Assembly: GCF_001073155.1 (NCBI RefSeq) | Contig: NZ_JVEE01000013.1 | Location: forward strand, 1-44,806 | Length of the DNA stretch: 44,806 nucleotides | Origin: Streptococcus parasanguinis | GTDB lineage: Bacteria; Bacillota; Bacilli; Lactobacillales; Streptococcaceae | Direction of reading: 5' to 3' | Part shown: positions 25,795 through 33,605 of the stretch, one piece after another | Position numbering within the stretch: position 1 is the stretch's first letter | Layout of the letters: the number at the start of each line of letters is the position of its first letter | Position numbers and translations under genes: made by a program | Notes under the pieces: generated by a model | What the model was told of the DNA's origin: nothing | The model's database searches: none | Seen by the model: only the letters and a program-made list of their open reading frames with translations

Positions 25795-26175
25795 TTATTT
25801 TTCGCGAATGACTTCTACTTTATATCCATCCGGATCTACAACGAAATAGTAATTCGGTTGCGTTCCTGGAAGACCTTTTGGTTCCGTCACTTCATAGCCT
25901 TTAGCCTTGTGTTCAGCATTCAAACCTTCTAGATCAGGAGTACTCAAAGCAACGTGAGCATAGCCATCTCCGATGACATATGGACCATGATCATAATTGT
26001 AAGTCAATTCCAACTCATAGTCATCTCCAGGCAAGGCCAAATAAACAATCGTGAACTTGTAGTCTGGAAAATCTTTCCGACGTTTTTCTTCAAAACCAAA
26101 AGCATCTTGGTAAAAAGCGATTGACTTTTCTAAGTTTTCCACACGAAGGCAAGTGTGCAACATTTTTGAACTCAT
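25795..26175 (-). CDS. gloA: Lactoylglutathione lyase (glyoxalase I)
   Basis: This 126-residue VOC-fold enzyme converts the methylglyoxal-glutathione hemithioacetal to S-lactoylglutathione. The four metal ligands expected from E. coli GlxI can be placed: H7 (HTCLRV), E56 (ELTYN), H74 (YAHVALS) and E121 (KVEVI). It lies 29 bases after ciaH with its own GAGG ribosome site, so it is probably read from the cia transcript. A link between CiaRH stress signalling and methylglyoxal removal is only suggested by position. Confidence 0.92.
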   Translation of the reverse strand: MSSKMLHTCLRVENLEKSIAFYQDAFGFEEKRRKDFPDYKFTIVYLALPGDDYELELTYNYDHGPYVIGDGYAHVALSTPDLEGLNAEHKAKGYEVTEPKGLPGTQPNYYFVVDPDGYKVEVIREK

Positions 26176-26204
26176 AGGTTTTCCTCTTTTCTATTTTTAA
26201 AAGA

Positions 26205-27560
26205 TTATGAACGATTTTTTTTACGACTTTCCGTCTTAATGGATAATTTCACTTCAAAGATGGTCCCTTTTGGTTTATTATCTTTGACTTGAATGGTCCC
26301 TTTAAAGGCTTCTACAATCTGCTTAGCGAGGGACAACCCCAAACCAAAACCACCTTTCTGACGGGTTCTGGCCTTGTCGACCCGGTAAAAACGATCAAAG
26401 ATCCGTTTCTTGTCCTCATCTCGAACACCTGGACCATTATCCAGCACCCTCAGAAGTAGATTTTTGTCCTTCAACTGGACTTCAAATTGGATCTCGCCAT
26501 CTTCATCGGTGTACTTCAAGGCATTGTCATAGAGAATGGTCATCAATTGCTTGAGGAGCGTTCTATCAGAACAAATGACTTTGTCCACCTGATTGTCTCC
26601 TTGGAAGAGTTTGCCATTTTCTTCCGCAATGATCTCAAAATTGGAGAAGGTCTGATCAAAAAAGCTTGGTTCGATCTCTTCCATCTCTGGCTTCAAGCCA
26701 TCATCTCTTCGGGCGATATTGAGAAGGTTGGTGGTCAGGAGCTTCATATTTCGAACTTCATCCAAGCTAGATGCAATGCTCTCGCTTGACTCCATAATGG
26801 TCGCTTCAGGCTTTCTAAAAAGCGTTTCGAGGCGATTTTGAAGGACTGCTAGAGGCGTCCGTAACTCATGTGAAGCATTTTCCACGAATGCCTTTTGCTT
26901 TTGCATACTCTCAAGTAGGGGCTTAACACTGAGACGTGCTAGGAAGAGACTAGCGAATAAGGAAATTCCCCAGAAGCAAATCATGACGAGTGCGATCTGA
27001 CTCTCGTGCTCCTCACTGGTCTGTTCTAGCTGACTGATATTGGTCATGACAACCGCATACTTGACGTCGCTATCTCCGTCATCAGACAAGCCCAAATCCG
27101 TCATGTAAGCCCGGTAACTTTCTTTTTTCCCGTAACTATTTGTAATTTGGAGTTGGGAAACCTTGTTAAGCAATTTACGACCAAAAGTTACAGTTTTGAA
27201 GTTTAAAAACCCATTTCCCGTTGTTAAGTTTTGATATTTTTTGTTCAGTAGAACAACAGTGGTATTGGAAGTAACGTCTCCTTTTGGTTCCGATTTATCA
27301 GGATTAGGCATCATCATCTCATGCTCATCACCCTCTTTGGAATTAGACTGTTTCTGATCCCGGTTGGCAATAGCTATAATGGAATAAGGATCCTGACTCA
27401 AGGTCTTGAGGTTCTCATCGACGGTTGTATAGAGACTCGAGCGCATGACCTGAATAATAATTAAGGTCATGGCTGAGAATATCAAGGTGAAGAGACCAAA
27501 ATATCGGATGAAGTAAGAAAAGTCATCTTCTCCGACTGTTTTCTTAATCCTTGTTAGCAT
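26205..27560 (-). CDS. ciaH: Sensor histidine kinase CiaH
   Basis: This 451-residue membrane kinase has TM1 at about 18-38, an extracytoplasmic sensor region at about 39-188 with a polar, Asp/Glu/Lys-rich part (68-100), and TM2 at about 189-208. The HisKA dimerisation domain carries the phosphorylated H231 ([11 protein letters not shown]). The ATPase domain has [22 protein letters not shown] and [14 protein letters not shown]. CiaH phosphorylates CiaR and influences competence, cell-wall stress tolerance and beta-lactam tolerance in pneumococcus. It overlaps ciaR by 17 bases, as expected for a coupled pair. Confidence 0.94.
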   Translation of the reverse strand: MLTRIKKTVGEDDFSYFIRYFGLFTLIFSAMTLIIIQVMRSSLYTTVDENLKTLSQDPYSIIAIANRDQKQSNSKEGDEHEMMMPNPDKSEPKGDVTSNTTVVLLNKKYQNLTTGNGFLNFKTVTFGRKLLNKVSQLQITNSYGKKESYRAYMTDLGLSDDGDSDVKYAVVMTNISQLEQTSEEHESQIALVMICFWGISLFASLFLARLSVKPLLESMQKQKAFVENASHELRTPLAVLQNRLETLFRKPEATIMESSESIASSLDEVRNMKLLTTNLLNIARRDDGLKPEMEEIEPSFFDQTFSNFEIIAEENGKLFQGDNQVDKVICSDRTLLKQLMTILYDNALKYTDEDGEIQFEVQLKDKNLLLRVLDNGPGVRDEDKKRIFDRFYRVDKARTRQKGGFGLGLSLAKQIVEAFKGTIQVKDNKPKGTIFEVKLSIKTESRKKNRS

Positions 27561-28224
27561 CTTTTAAGATATACCCCACACTGCGTAATGTTTGCAAGCT
27601 CTCAACAAAATCAGTACCTTTTAATTTCTTACGGATTTTTGAAACATAGACTTCAACCACTGAGATAGTTGTGTCACTGTCAAAGCCCCAGAGACGATCG
27701 AAGATCTGTGTTTTTGGAAGGATGACATTTTGGTTTTGAAGGAAGTAGACCAAGAGATCAAATTCCTTCCCAAGAAGTTCTACTTCCTTATCGTCCACGT
27801 AAGTCGAATTGGTAGATAAGTTGACCTTCAAATTGCCATAATTGAGGGTGTTTTCATTGACCTTACCTGACCGCTTCAAGAGAGCTTGAATCCGCATCTT
27901 AAGCTCTTCAAGATAGAAAGGCTTGGTCAGATAATCGTCTGCACCTAGCTCAAAGCCGTGCCCTTTGTCATCCAGACTTTCTTTGGCTGTCATGATTAAA
28001 ACAGGTGTTGTCACGCCTTTTTCACGCAATTCTTTCAAAACATGGAATCCGTCTTTTTCAGGAAGCATGAGATCCAGCAGAATCAAATCATAGATCCCGC
28101 TTTCTGCTTCGTAAAGACCTTCTTCTCCGTCAAAGACCTGCATAACGTCCGCAAAATCATCTAAAAAATCAAATACTGAATTTGATAAACCAAGGTCATC
28201 TTCAACCAATAGAATTTTAATCAT
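27544..28224 (-). CDS. ciaR: Response regulator CiaR
   Basis: This 226-residue OmpR/PhoB-type regulator has a receiver domain with acidic pocket E8-D9-D10, phospho-acceptor D51 (LLDLMLP) and the conserved lysine in TKPF. The C-terminal winged helix (about 125-222) includes [15 protein letters not shown] and the recognition region [14 protein letters not shown]. CiaR binds TTTAAG-N5-TTTAAG type direct repeats. I chose the ATG at 28224 ([10 protein letters not shown]), which has AGAGG upstream. The frame extends 25 codons further, but that stretch spans the likely promoter TATAAT at 28278-28283. Confidence 0.95.
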   Translation of the reverse strand: MIKILLVEDDLGLSNSVFDFLDDFADVMQVFDGEEGLYEAESGIYDLILLDLMLPEKDGFHVLKELREKGVTTPVLIMTAKESLDDKGHGFELGADDYLTKPFYLEELKMRIQALLKRSGKVNENTLNYGNLKVNLSTNSTYVDDKEVELLGKEFDLLVYFLQNQNVILPKTQIFDRLWGFDSDTTISVVEVYVSKIRKKLKGTDFVESLQTLRSVGYILKDANKD

Positions 28225-28277
28225 CGTCGTATCCTCTTCTCTTTCATGAGCGAGTCTTTCTAATCTATTCTTAACCA

Positions 28278-28283
28278 TTATAA
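28278..28283 (-). promoter_or_regulatory. Candidate -10 for ciaR
   Basis: Minus strand GTGTTATAATGG contains TATAAT about 54 bases before the ciaR ATG. The -35 is poor. GTTAAG-AATAG-ATTAGA just downstream vaguely resembles a CiaR box, but its second half matches only partly. No strong terminator separates the upstream gene, so read-through is also likely. Confidence 0.4.
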
Positions 28284-28359
28284 CACGACTTGCCTTCATT
28301 TCCTATAGTTTAGAACCTGGTTTGATGATCAAATTCAGTCTATCAGAGGAAGGTTTGTT

Positions 28360-28869
28360 TTATGAGTTTGTCGTGTTTTCTTTGTTATTTTGACTATCAC
28401 TCGTCTTGTTTTTATTCTTCGATTTCTTTTTGTTGGACTTGTTAGAGGAATTCTGGTGCCCTTCTTCTTGTCCGCCAGATTGGTTCATGCCATTTTCTGG
28501 ACCATTCCCTTGAGGGTCAACATTGCCTTCCTGTGGCATTTGACCAGGTCCACCTCCTTGCGGGCCACCTTGAGGACCACCGTCCTGTGGGCCACCAGTT
28601 TGCTGGTTTCCTTGTGTAGCATGGCCATTTTGACTATTTTGTTGCTGATTGGATACTTGGTTCTGACCCGTTTGAACCGGTTGAGAAAATTGTTGGTTAT
28701 TGGAAGATTGAGAGGCGATGACACCGACCCCAAAGCCACTTCCAGCACCAACCAACAATCCACCAACTGCTGCCATACCAATCCACCACCTAGGGCTTCG
28801 TTTGAGGACAACCATTTTTTCTTTGGATTCTTGCGTTTCGACTACTTGTTTTGTTTCTTTTTGATTCAT
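28360..28869 (-). CDS. Single-pass membrane protein with low-complexity Q/N/G/P-rich exterior; CiaX-position gene
   Basis: I do not recognise a domain. The 169-residue product has a charged cytoplasmic N-terminus, one glycine-rich membrane segment (about 29-53, with GGLLVGAGSGFGVGV), and an extracellular tail. The tail is Q/N-rich (55-90), then G/P/Q-rich with PQGG-type repeats (92-130), then K/N/S-rich (140-169). It has no signal peptidase site that I trust. The gene lies directly upstream of ciaR on the same strand without a strong terminator. This is the place of ciaX in the S. mutans ciaXRH operon, where a small secreted protein acts in calcium response. Sequence similarity to CiaX is not claimed. 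The ATG at 28869 has AAAAGG upstream. Confidence 0.7.
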   Translation of the reverse strand: MNQKETKQVVETQESKEKMVVLKRSPRWWIGMAAVGGLLVGAGSGFGVGVIASQSSNNQQFSQPVQTGQNQVSNQQQNSQNGHATQGNQQTGGPQDGGPQGGPQGGGPGQMPQEGNVDPQGNGPENGMNQSGGQEEGHQNSSNKSNKKKSKNKNKTSDSQNNKENTTNS

Positions 28870-28944
28870 CTTTTTACCTTTTATCTTTTTGTACAAGTAC
28901 TTGTCTTTTAAAATTTAAAGGGAGCTCGATCCTTTAGTAAGGCG

Positions 28945-28988
28945 ATTATACTTTAGGAGTCTTAAGCCTGCCTAAATTTTTACTTAAA
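28945..28988 (-). promoter_or_regulatory. Promoter with CiaR-like boxes upstream of the CiaX-position gene
   Basis: Minus strand -10 TATAAT at 28945-28950. Upstream lie three half-sites, each 11 bases apart: CTTAAG (28961-28966), ATTTAG (28972-28977) and TTTAAG (28983-28988). The known CiaR site is a TTTAAG-N5-TTTAAG type repeat, and the nearest half-site here is exactly 10 bases from the -10. There is no good -35, which fits an activator-dependent promoter. Confidence 0.55.
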
Positions 28989-29012
28989 AAATCCTAAAAC
29001 AAGCCTGCACTA

Positions 29013-29041
29013 TTGACAGGTTGAGCCCCTTATTGTAGAAT
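29013..29041 (+). promoter_or_regulatory. bioY promoter
   Basis: Consensus TTGACA (29013-29018), a 17-bp spacer and TAGAAT (29036-29041). This is one of the best -35/-10 pairs in the window. Transcription should begin near 29048, inside the putative BirA operator. Confidence 0.82.
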
Positions 29042-29072
29042 AGTTACCATAAAATAAATACGAGGTTAACTG
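29041..29072. promoter_or_regulatory. Putative BirA operator at bioY
   Basis: TAGTTACC (29041-29048), a 15-base gap and GGTTAACTG (29064-29072) form an imperfect inverted repeat. It resembles the GTTAAC-type BirA operators of Firmicutes. It overlaps the -10 and the expected transcription start, a good place for biotin-dependent repression. Confidence 0.5.
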
Positions 29073-29074
29073 TT

Positions 29075-29608
29075 ATGAAAAAAATCTTTCCCTTAGTTCT
29101 CATCTCCATTGGAGTAGCCATGATCTCCGTCCTATCTCAATTCACCGTTCCCTTTGGGCCTATTCCTTTGACCCTACAGACACTCATGATCGGGATCATC
29201 GGGACCATCTATAAACCCAGCCATGCCTTTGTCACAGTCTGCCTTTATTTACTGTTAGGCTTCTTAGGTTTTCCAGTATTTGCCGGCGGTGCTGGTGGTG
29301 CTTCGCATTTCCTTGGTCCTACTGCTGGTTTCCTCCTTTTCTTCCCATTCCGAGCATGGATCACGTCTCTATTTACCAATGCTAAATCCAGCCTTGTCAC
29401 TATCTTTTTGGCCAATCTCCTCAGTAGTGCTCTCCTTTTTGTGTCAGGAGCTATCGGCTTTATGTTGGTCACGCATACCGATCTCCAAAAAGCATTTGCT
29501 TTGGTCGTTGCTCCCTTTATCCTTGCCGACCTCATCAAACTGATCATCATCACGATCACCAGTAAGGCGATTTTTGCCAGCCTCAAACACCACTGGTATT
29601 TCAAATAA
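29075..29608 (+). CDS. bioY: Biotin transporter substrate-binding subunit BioY
   Basis: This is a 177-residue integral membrane protein with about six membrane segments. BioY hallmarks are present: FGPIPLTLQTLMIGI near 29-43 and GGAGGASHFLGPTAGFLLFF near 72-91. BioY is the biotin-binding S component of ECF transporters; it works with the EcfA/A'/T module, whose genes are not here. GAGG lies eight bases before the ATG. It is a single gene between its own promoter and a terminator, divergent from the CiaX-position gene. Confidence 0.94.
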   Translation: MKKIFPLVLISIGVAMISVLSQFTVPFGPIPLTLQTLMIGIIGTIYKPSHAFVTVCLYLLLGFLGFPVFAGGAGGASHFLGPTAGFLLFFPFRAWITSLFTNAKSSLVTIFLANLLSSALLFVSGAIGFMLVTHTDLQKAFALVVAPFILADLIKLIIITITSKAIFASLKHHWYFK

Positions 29609-29636
29609 GATACAAAGGGCTTAGAGGATATATTAA

Positions 29637-29670
29637 AAAAATCAACATCTGAACGCAGATGTTGATTTTT
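29637..29670. terminator. Bidirectional terminator between bioY and the ABC transporter unit
   Basis: ATCAACATCTG (29641-29651) pairs with CAGATGTTGAT (29656-29666). The flanking A run and T run allow it to act for bioY and for the minus-strand transporter unit. Confidence 0.88.
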
Positions 29671-29671
29671 G

Positions 29672-29746
29672 TTATAGGGATACATTTATAAATCTCTTCA
29701 ATTGAACTCCTTTTATAGAGAACTCTGTTTTAATGATGAAAAACAT
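29672..29746 (-). CDS. Candidate 24-codon small ORF after the ABC permease
   Basis: An ATG at 29746 follows a very strong ribosome site (AGGAAGGAGG, 29751-29760) that starts right after the permease stop codon. The 24 codons end at TAA, two bases from the terminator stem. The product starts MFFIIKTEF and ends RFINVSL; it is basic and amphipathic, with no cysteine and no double-glycine leader. A second ribosome-like AAAAGGAG inside it precedes an in-frame TTG that would give nine residues. I recognise no family. The position in an operon beside a LytTR/HPK10 system makes a signal or toxin-like peptide conceivable, not shown. Confidence 0.4.
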   Translation of the reverse strand: MFFIIKTEFSIKGVQLKRFINVSL

Positions 29747-29760
29747 AGATCCTCCTTCCT

Positions 29761-30483
29761 TTATTTTTCCTTATAAAGAACTCTCAAGATCAGTAACTGT
29801 GTTAGCAAAATCCAGATGATCAGAATAGTGAAGTCAAAAAATGAGACGGGACCATGACTATAGACACAAGCTCGTAGGAGGTTGACAGAAGGGACAAATG
29901 GAAGAACATGATAGAGATGATTTATCCAATCTGGAAGACGACTTGCTGGGTACATGATTGGAGAAAACATCAAACCAATCATAAGAATTAACTGAGACAT
30001 TAACGTTACAATATTGGGGGAAAAAGTATAAGCAATGGCGAATCCAAGACTGATCATTGTAAGACAGATCAGAAATAGGATAAAAACAGCCAGAACAGAT
30101 ACATTTAGGCGGACAGAAAAACGAAAATAGCCCAGTATAACAGAAATGAACACTCCAGGTAAAATAGCAATCATCCACATCCAAAGATCTGCTAAGGAAA
30201 TCAGAATTCGTGGTATTGGAAGGGCTCGTACGTAGTCTACATGTCCTTCTGACTTCGCATTTGCTATAACAGGGGATGAGATCGTACAGCCAATAGAAAT
30301 AACTCCTATCAGAACTGAACCAGAAGAGAGATAGTAGGCAGCTGTCGTATCAATCTCACCGATCACTAGTGGATAACCAAAAAGAAGTGAAATGGATAAC
30401 AGAACCTGAGCTAGCGTAAAGAGTAGAAATAGATCTTTTTGACGAAGATAGTTCCAACGAAGTAAGTAAAAAAATTGAGTCAT
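29761..30483 (-). CDS. ABC-2 type transporter permease
   Basis: This 240-residue membrane protein has six predicted segments in the ABC-2 pattern, with the conserved late motif GLMFSPIMYPASRLPDW before the fifth segment. It pairs with the ATPase directly upstream (the TGA of that gene and this ATG are one base apart). By context with a LytTR two-component pair it may export a peptide or provide self-protection against an antimicrobial peptide; the substrate is unknown. Confidence 0.85.
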   Translation of the reverse strand: MTQFFYLLRWNYLRQKDLFLLFTLAQVLLSISLLFGYPLVIGEIDTTAAYYLSSGSVLIGVISIGCTISSPVIANAKSEGHVDYVRALPIPRILISLADLWMWMIAILPGVFISVILGYFRFSVRLNVSVLAVFILFLICLTMISLGFAIAYTFSPNIVTLMSQLILMIGLMFSPIMYPASRLPDWINHLYHVLPFVPSVNLLRACVYSHGPVSFFDFTILIIWILLTQLLILRVLYKEK

Positions 30484-30484
30484 A

Positions 30485-31399
30485 TCAGTTTGTCAACTCC
30501 TCTCTATAAAGATCTGAAATGGATACGTTTTTCTGAGTAAGTGACAGATTAAAAATATTCTTTCTATCCAATTCCTGTGTTAGTTTTGGTAGCAGTCTTG
30601 TTAATTCCTCCTCTTCTATTTCAATCTGGCAAATCGAACCATTGATGATGCTATAATCTTGAAATAGAGCTAAGCTATCTTCATTCCTAAACTCAAAAGA
30701 TATTTGATACTGTTTTTGATAGGTTATTTGCTGAACTGGTCCTGATTTGATTAACTTCCCATGGTTAAATAAGGCATAGTTGTCAGCATATTTTTCAACT
30801 TCCAACAAGTTATGTGTCACAATAATAATGGTATGACCTTTATGCGCTAGCTTCTGTAATAATTGCCACTGTTTTTCACGACGTATTGGATCGACATCGT
30901 TCGTCGGCTCATCAAGAAGAATAATGGTCGGAGATCCGATTAAAGCCATTGCAAAAGAAGTTAGACGCTTTAAACCGCCTGAGAGATCCTTTCCTTGTTT
31001 TGCCCGATAGTCCTCAATTTCCAACTCGGTTAAGAGCTGATTCATTTCTTTTTGTAAATCTATGGTGTTTAACCCTCTCATTCTTCCAAGCATTTCTAAG
31101 TTTTGTTCCACCGTTAATTTTTCAAGTGGTGCATACTGTTGAGACATATAGCTCATCATTGAGCGAGCTTGTTTACGATTCTGTACAAAAGAAATATCTC
31201 CATAGCATACATCTCCTTTATCAGGTTTGGTAAAACCAATCATTTGATTTAAGAGGGTGGACTTACCAGCACCATTGTGTCCTAAAAAGGCTGTAATTTT
31301 AGCAGCTTCTATTTCTAAGGAAATATGGTTATTAGCAAAATGTTGCTTATCGAATGATTTTGTCAAATCACTAATAGTCAGTGTCGCGAATGTCTTCAT
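30485..31399 (-). CDS. ABC transporter ATP-binding protein
   Basis: This 304-residue ATPase begins MKTFATLTISDLTKSF. It shows Walker A GHNGAGKST (40-48), signature LSGGLKR (139-145), Walker B ILLDEP (160-165), a D-loop-type NDVD, and switch H196. About 80 residues follow the ATPase core, as in drug- and bacteriocin-resistance type ABC proteins. I favour the ATG at 31399; the frame reaches 31525, but that would run across the likely promoter near 31454-31459. The ribosome site is weak (GATGAG). It forms an operon with the permease. Confidence 0.87.
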   Translation of the reverse strand: MKTFATLTISDLTKSFDKQHFANNHISLEIEAAKITAFLGHNGAGKSTLLNQMIGFTKPDKGDVCYGDISFVQNRKQARSMMSYMSQQYAPLEKLTVEQNLEMLGRMRGLNTIDLQKEMNQLLTELEIEDYRAKQGKDLSGGLKRLTSFAMALIGSPTIILLDEPTNDVDPIRREKQWQLLQKLAHKGHTIIIVTHNLLEVEKYADNYALFNHGKLIKSGPVQQITYQKQYQISFEFRNEDSLALFQDYSIINGSICQIEIEEEELTRLLPKLTQELDRKNIFNLSLTQKNVSISDLYREELTN

Positions 31400-31489
31400 C
31401 TCATCACTCAAAACTGAGAAGATTTTCCCAGCTTCCTTCATTTTTGATAAGATTATTGTATAATAAACATATGACTTTCCATGGTTTAC

Positions 31490-31524
31490 GTCATGATTTA
31501 CCATTTTAGTGTCATAATTAGCCA
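31490..31524. promoter_or_regulatory. Putative LytTR-regulator binding repeat in the divergent intergenic region
   Basis: GTCATGATTTACCA (31490-31503) and GTCATAATTAGCCA (31511-31524) match at 11 of 14 positions and are 21 bases apart start to start. LytTR-type DNA-binding domains typically recognise 9-bp direct repeats about two helical turns apart. The site lies between the transporter promoter (TACAAT near 31454-31459, minus) and the regulator ATG at 31548. Confidence 0.5.
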
Positions 31525-31547
31525 ACTCAATTTGATAAGGGGGACTT

Positions 31548-32258
31548 ATGTTAAACGTCGTTATTTGTGATGACTCAACTAGAGATGCTAGTCAGTTAGA
31601 ACAGTATTTACTTTCTTACGACAAGGTTCCTGTAGAAACAAAACTATATACAAATCCACAAAAAATGCTAGAACAGTTAACAAGGGATACACATTGTGTT
31701 TTTTTGGATATTGATATGCCACAAATTACTGGAATTGACCTTGCACGTGAAATTCGTCAGTTCAATCCTTTTATCCCCATTATTTTTGTGACCAGCTATC
31801 GTGATTACATGGAACAAGTATTTGAAGTACAGACTTTTGATTACTTAGTAAAACCCATTGAACCCCAAAGGTTAAATAAGGTATTAGATAGGATCTTGCG
31901 TTATTTAGATTTAGGACAAACCATCTTTAACTTCTCATTTGGAAAACAAAGTTACTCTATTCCTTTAAGTGACATTACCTATTTTGAGAAAGATAAGCGT
32001 TCCGTTTTTATTTACACACTAGCAGATACCTATAAGTCCTTACTGAAAACTCAAGAAATTTTAGATAAACTACCTGATTATTTTATTCAAATTCATGCTT
32101 CTTATATTGTAAATCCCAAATATATCAAAGATTTTGATGCGAAAACAGTAACTATTTTGCTCAATGGAACCGAGGAGCATTCACTTCCAATTAGTCGTAA
32201 GTTCCAGTCTTCTTTTAAAGAAAAATACTATAACTATCTCAGTGAAAGGAATTTCTAA
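31548..32258 (+). CDS. LytTR family response regulator
   Basis: This 236-residue regulator has a receiver domain with the acidic pair D8-D9, the likely phospho-acceptor D54 (VFLDIDMP) and KPI at the usual lysine position. The C-terminal LytTR domain (about 125-232) shows IPLSDITYFEKDKRSVFIYT, FIQIHASYIVNPKYI and LPISRKFQSSFKEKY. This class includes ComE, BlpR and AgrA. GGGGG sits just before the ATG. Its stop overlaps the kinase ATG by one base. It probably controls the divergent ABC transporter. Confidence 0.92.
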   Translation: MLNVVICDDSTRDASQLEQYLLSYDKVPVETKLYTNPQKMLEQLTRDTHCVFLDIDMPQITGIDLAREIRQFNPFIPIIFVTSYRDYMEQVFEVQTFDYLVKPIEPQRLNKVLDRILRYLDLGQTIFNFSFGKQSYSIPLSDITYFEKDKRSVFIYTLADTYKSLLKTQEILDKLPDYFIQIHASYIVNPKYIKDFDAKTVTILLNGTEEHSLPISRKFQSSFKEKYYNYLSERNF

Positions 32259-33535
32259 TGCTAATAGGATTTCGGATTATTAGTATCTTGTTTGACTTAT
32301 TTCTGGCAAGTGTTTTATTTTATAGGCCAATATCCAAAAGTAAACATTCAAAAGAGATACTTCTAGTCCTTTGTTGTTGCTTTCTTTTTCATGTGGCTCT
32401 TGTGTTTCTATTTTTAGAAAGTCGCGTTTTTTTAGTTAGCAATCTCTTCCTGAGTATTGTAGAATCCTCTCTTGTAGGACTCTATTTTGGCTACTCCTTT
32501 CGTGATTCTTCCTTTTGGATATTCTTACAAACAAGCCTGACATTATTAGCCGGAGCTGTCCTCAATCAAGCTATCCAACTATTTCTTCCACTGTCAAAAG
32601 TATCGAAAAATTTAGAACTGATTAGTGGTTACCTTGCCATCAGTTTTCTTTTTTCAACTGTGATCACTCTTGTTCTTCGACAGCTATTTCGAACACATCA
32701 AAAGTTAAGCATGGCAACATCTAGAAGAAATTGGCTTTATCAATTTATCGTGCCGATTTTATCGATTATTTTTGCCTTTACTGTATCTGCTATTCAAGGG
32801 CAAGTATTTGGACCAGATTATCTTTCTGTCATTTCACTCTTGTCTCTTATTGTATTGTCGTTTTCCTCGCTGTATTTTACCTTACATCTTTCTCAACAAC
32901 AGCACGCTTATTATCAAAATAAATTAGATAAAGAACAACTTCAATTCCAATTAAGAGAAACACAACAGTCTCAAGAAGAATACCAACGATTGCAAAGTCT
33001 TCGGCATGATTTAAAAAATAAACATTTAACCCTGTTGGCACTTCTAGAAGAAAATCCTGATGATGCTAGAGAGTACCTTCAATCGTTAACCGATAGTATT
33101 TCAGGAAAACAAACCTTTTACTCCAAAAATCCAACGGTTAATTATTTACTGAATCAAAAACTGCACGATGTGGAAGATGAAATTGCATTAGAAATTAACT
33201 GCTTTATCCCACAAGAACTATCAATTCAGCCAGATGTGCTAGCTGTTATTTTAGGAAATTGTTTGGATAATAGTATTTCAGCCTGTCTTCGATTGACTGA
33301 TAAATCAGAGAGAACATTGTCTCTGAATATACGTTATTTTCAACAAAATCTATTTATTTCGATCAACAATACCTTTAATGAACAGGAACAAGAGACTCGT
33401 AAAACACGTCAAAGAGATGGTTGGGGCTTGCGAAACGTTGATGCCCTAGTACAAGAATACCAAGGAACTATCAAGCGATTCAAAGAAAATGGCCACTATC
33501 GAACGGAGATTCTCTTACCAAGTCCAATAAACTAA
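32258..33535 (+). CDS. HPK10-type sensor histidine kinase
   Basis: This 425-residue kinase has six to seven hydrophobic segments (about 1-210), a coiled linker (212-245), the phosphorylated H250 in SLRHDLKNKH, and a GHKL ATPase with GNCLDNSISAC (N box) and DGWGLRNVDAL (G box). The layout is that of peptide-sensing kinases (ComD, BlpH, AgrC), which pair with LytTR regulators, so a peptide ligand is plausible. No typical double-glycine pheromone gene is seen nearby. The 24-codon frame at 29672-29746 is the only small candidate in this cluster. Confidence 0.9.
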   Translation: MLIGFRIISILFDLFLASVLFYRPISKSKHSKEILLVLCCCFLFHVALVFLFLESRVFLVSNLFLSIVESSLVGLYFGYSFRDSSFWIFLQTSLTLLAGAVLNQAIQLFLPLSKVSKNLELISGYLAISFLFSTVITLVLRQLFRTHQKLSMATSRRNWLYQFIVPILSIIFAFTVSAIQGQVFGPDYLSVISLLSLIVLSFSSLYFTLHLSQQQHAYYQNKLDKEQLQFQLRETQQSQEEYQRLQSLRHDLKNKHLTLLALLEENPDDAREYLQSLTDSISGKQTFYSKNPTVNYLLNQKLHDVEDEIALEINCFIPQELSIQPDVLAVILGNCLDNSISACLRLTDKSERTLSLNIRYFQQNLFISINNTFNEQEQETRKTRQRDGWGLRNVDALVQEYQGTIKRFKENGHYRTEILLPSPIN

Positions 33536-33578
33536 TGATCCTTCTCCTTTGAGGTCTTATTCAGGTCATTTATAAAAA

Positions 33579-33605
33579 AGAGGCTGGGACAAAATCTGTC
33601 CAGCC
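33579..33605. terminator. 'gaggctgggacaaaa' hairpin, probable terminator
   Basis: GGCTGG-G-ACA (33582-33591) pairs with TGTCCAGCC (33597-33605) with one bulged G. The T run is best on the minus strand (TCTTTTTT), but the stem may also end the kinase transcript. This sequence recurs in many streptococcal intergenic regions. Confidence 0.55.

Noticed and set aside
28225..28299. 25-codon N-terminal extension of CiaR
   Set aside because: CiaR begins at [10 protein letters not shown] in its family, and the extension contains the likely -10 box.
28390..28911. 173-residue plus-strand ORF opposite the low-complexity protein
   Set aside because: The long frame follows from the repetitive G/P/Q codons on the other strand. 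It has no start signals, and the minus-strand frame has a ribosome site and promoter.
29245..29685. 146-residue minus-strand ORF opposite bioY
   Set aside because: bioY has a near-consensus promoter, ribosome site and family motifs; this frame would also cross the terminator.
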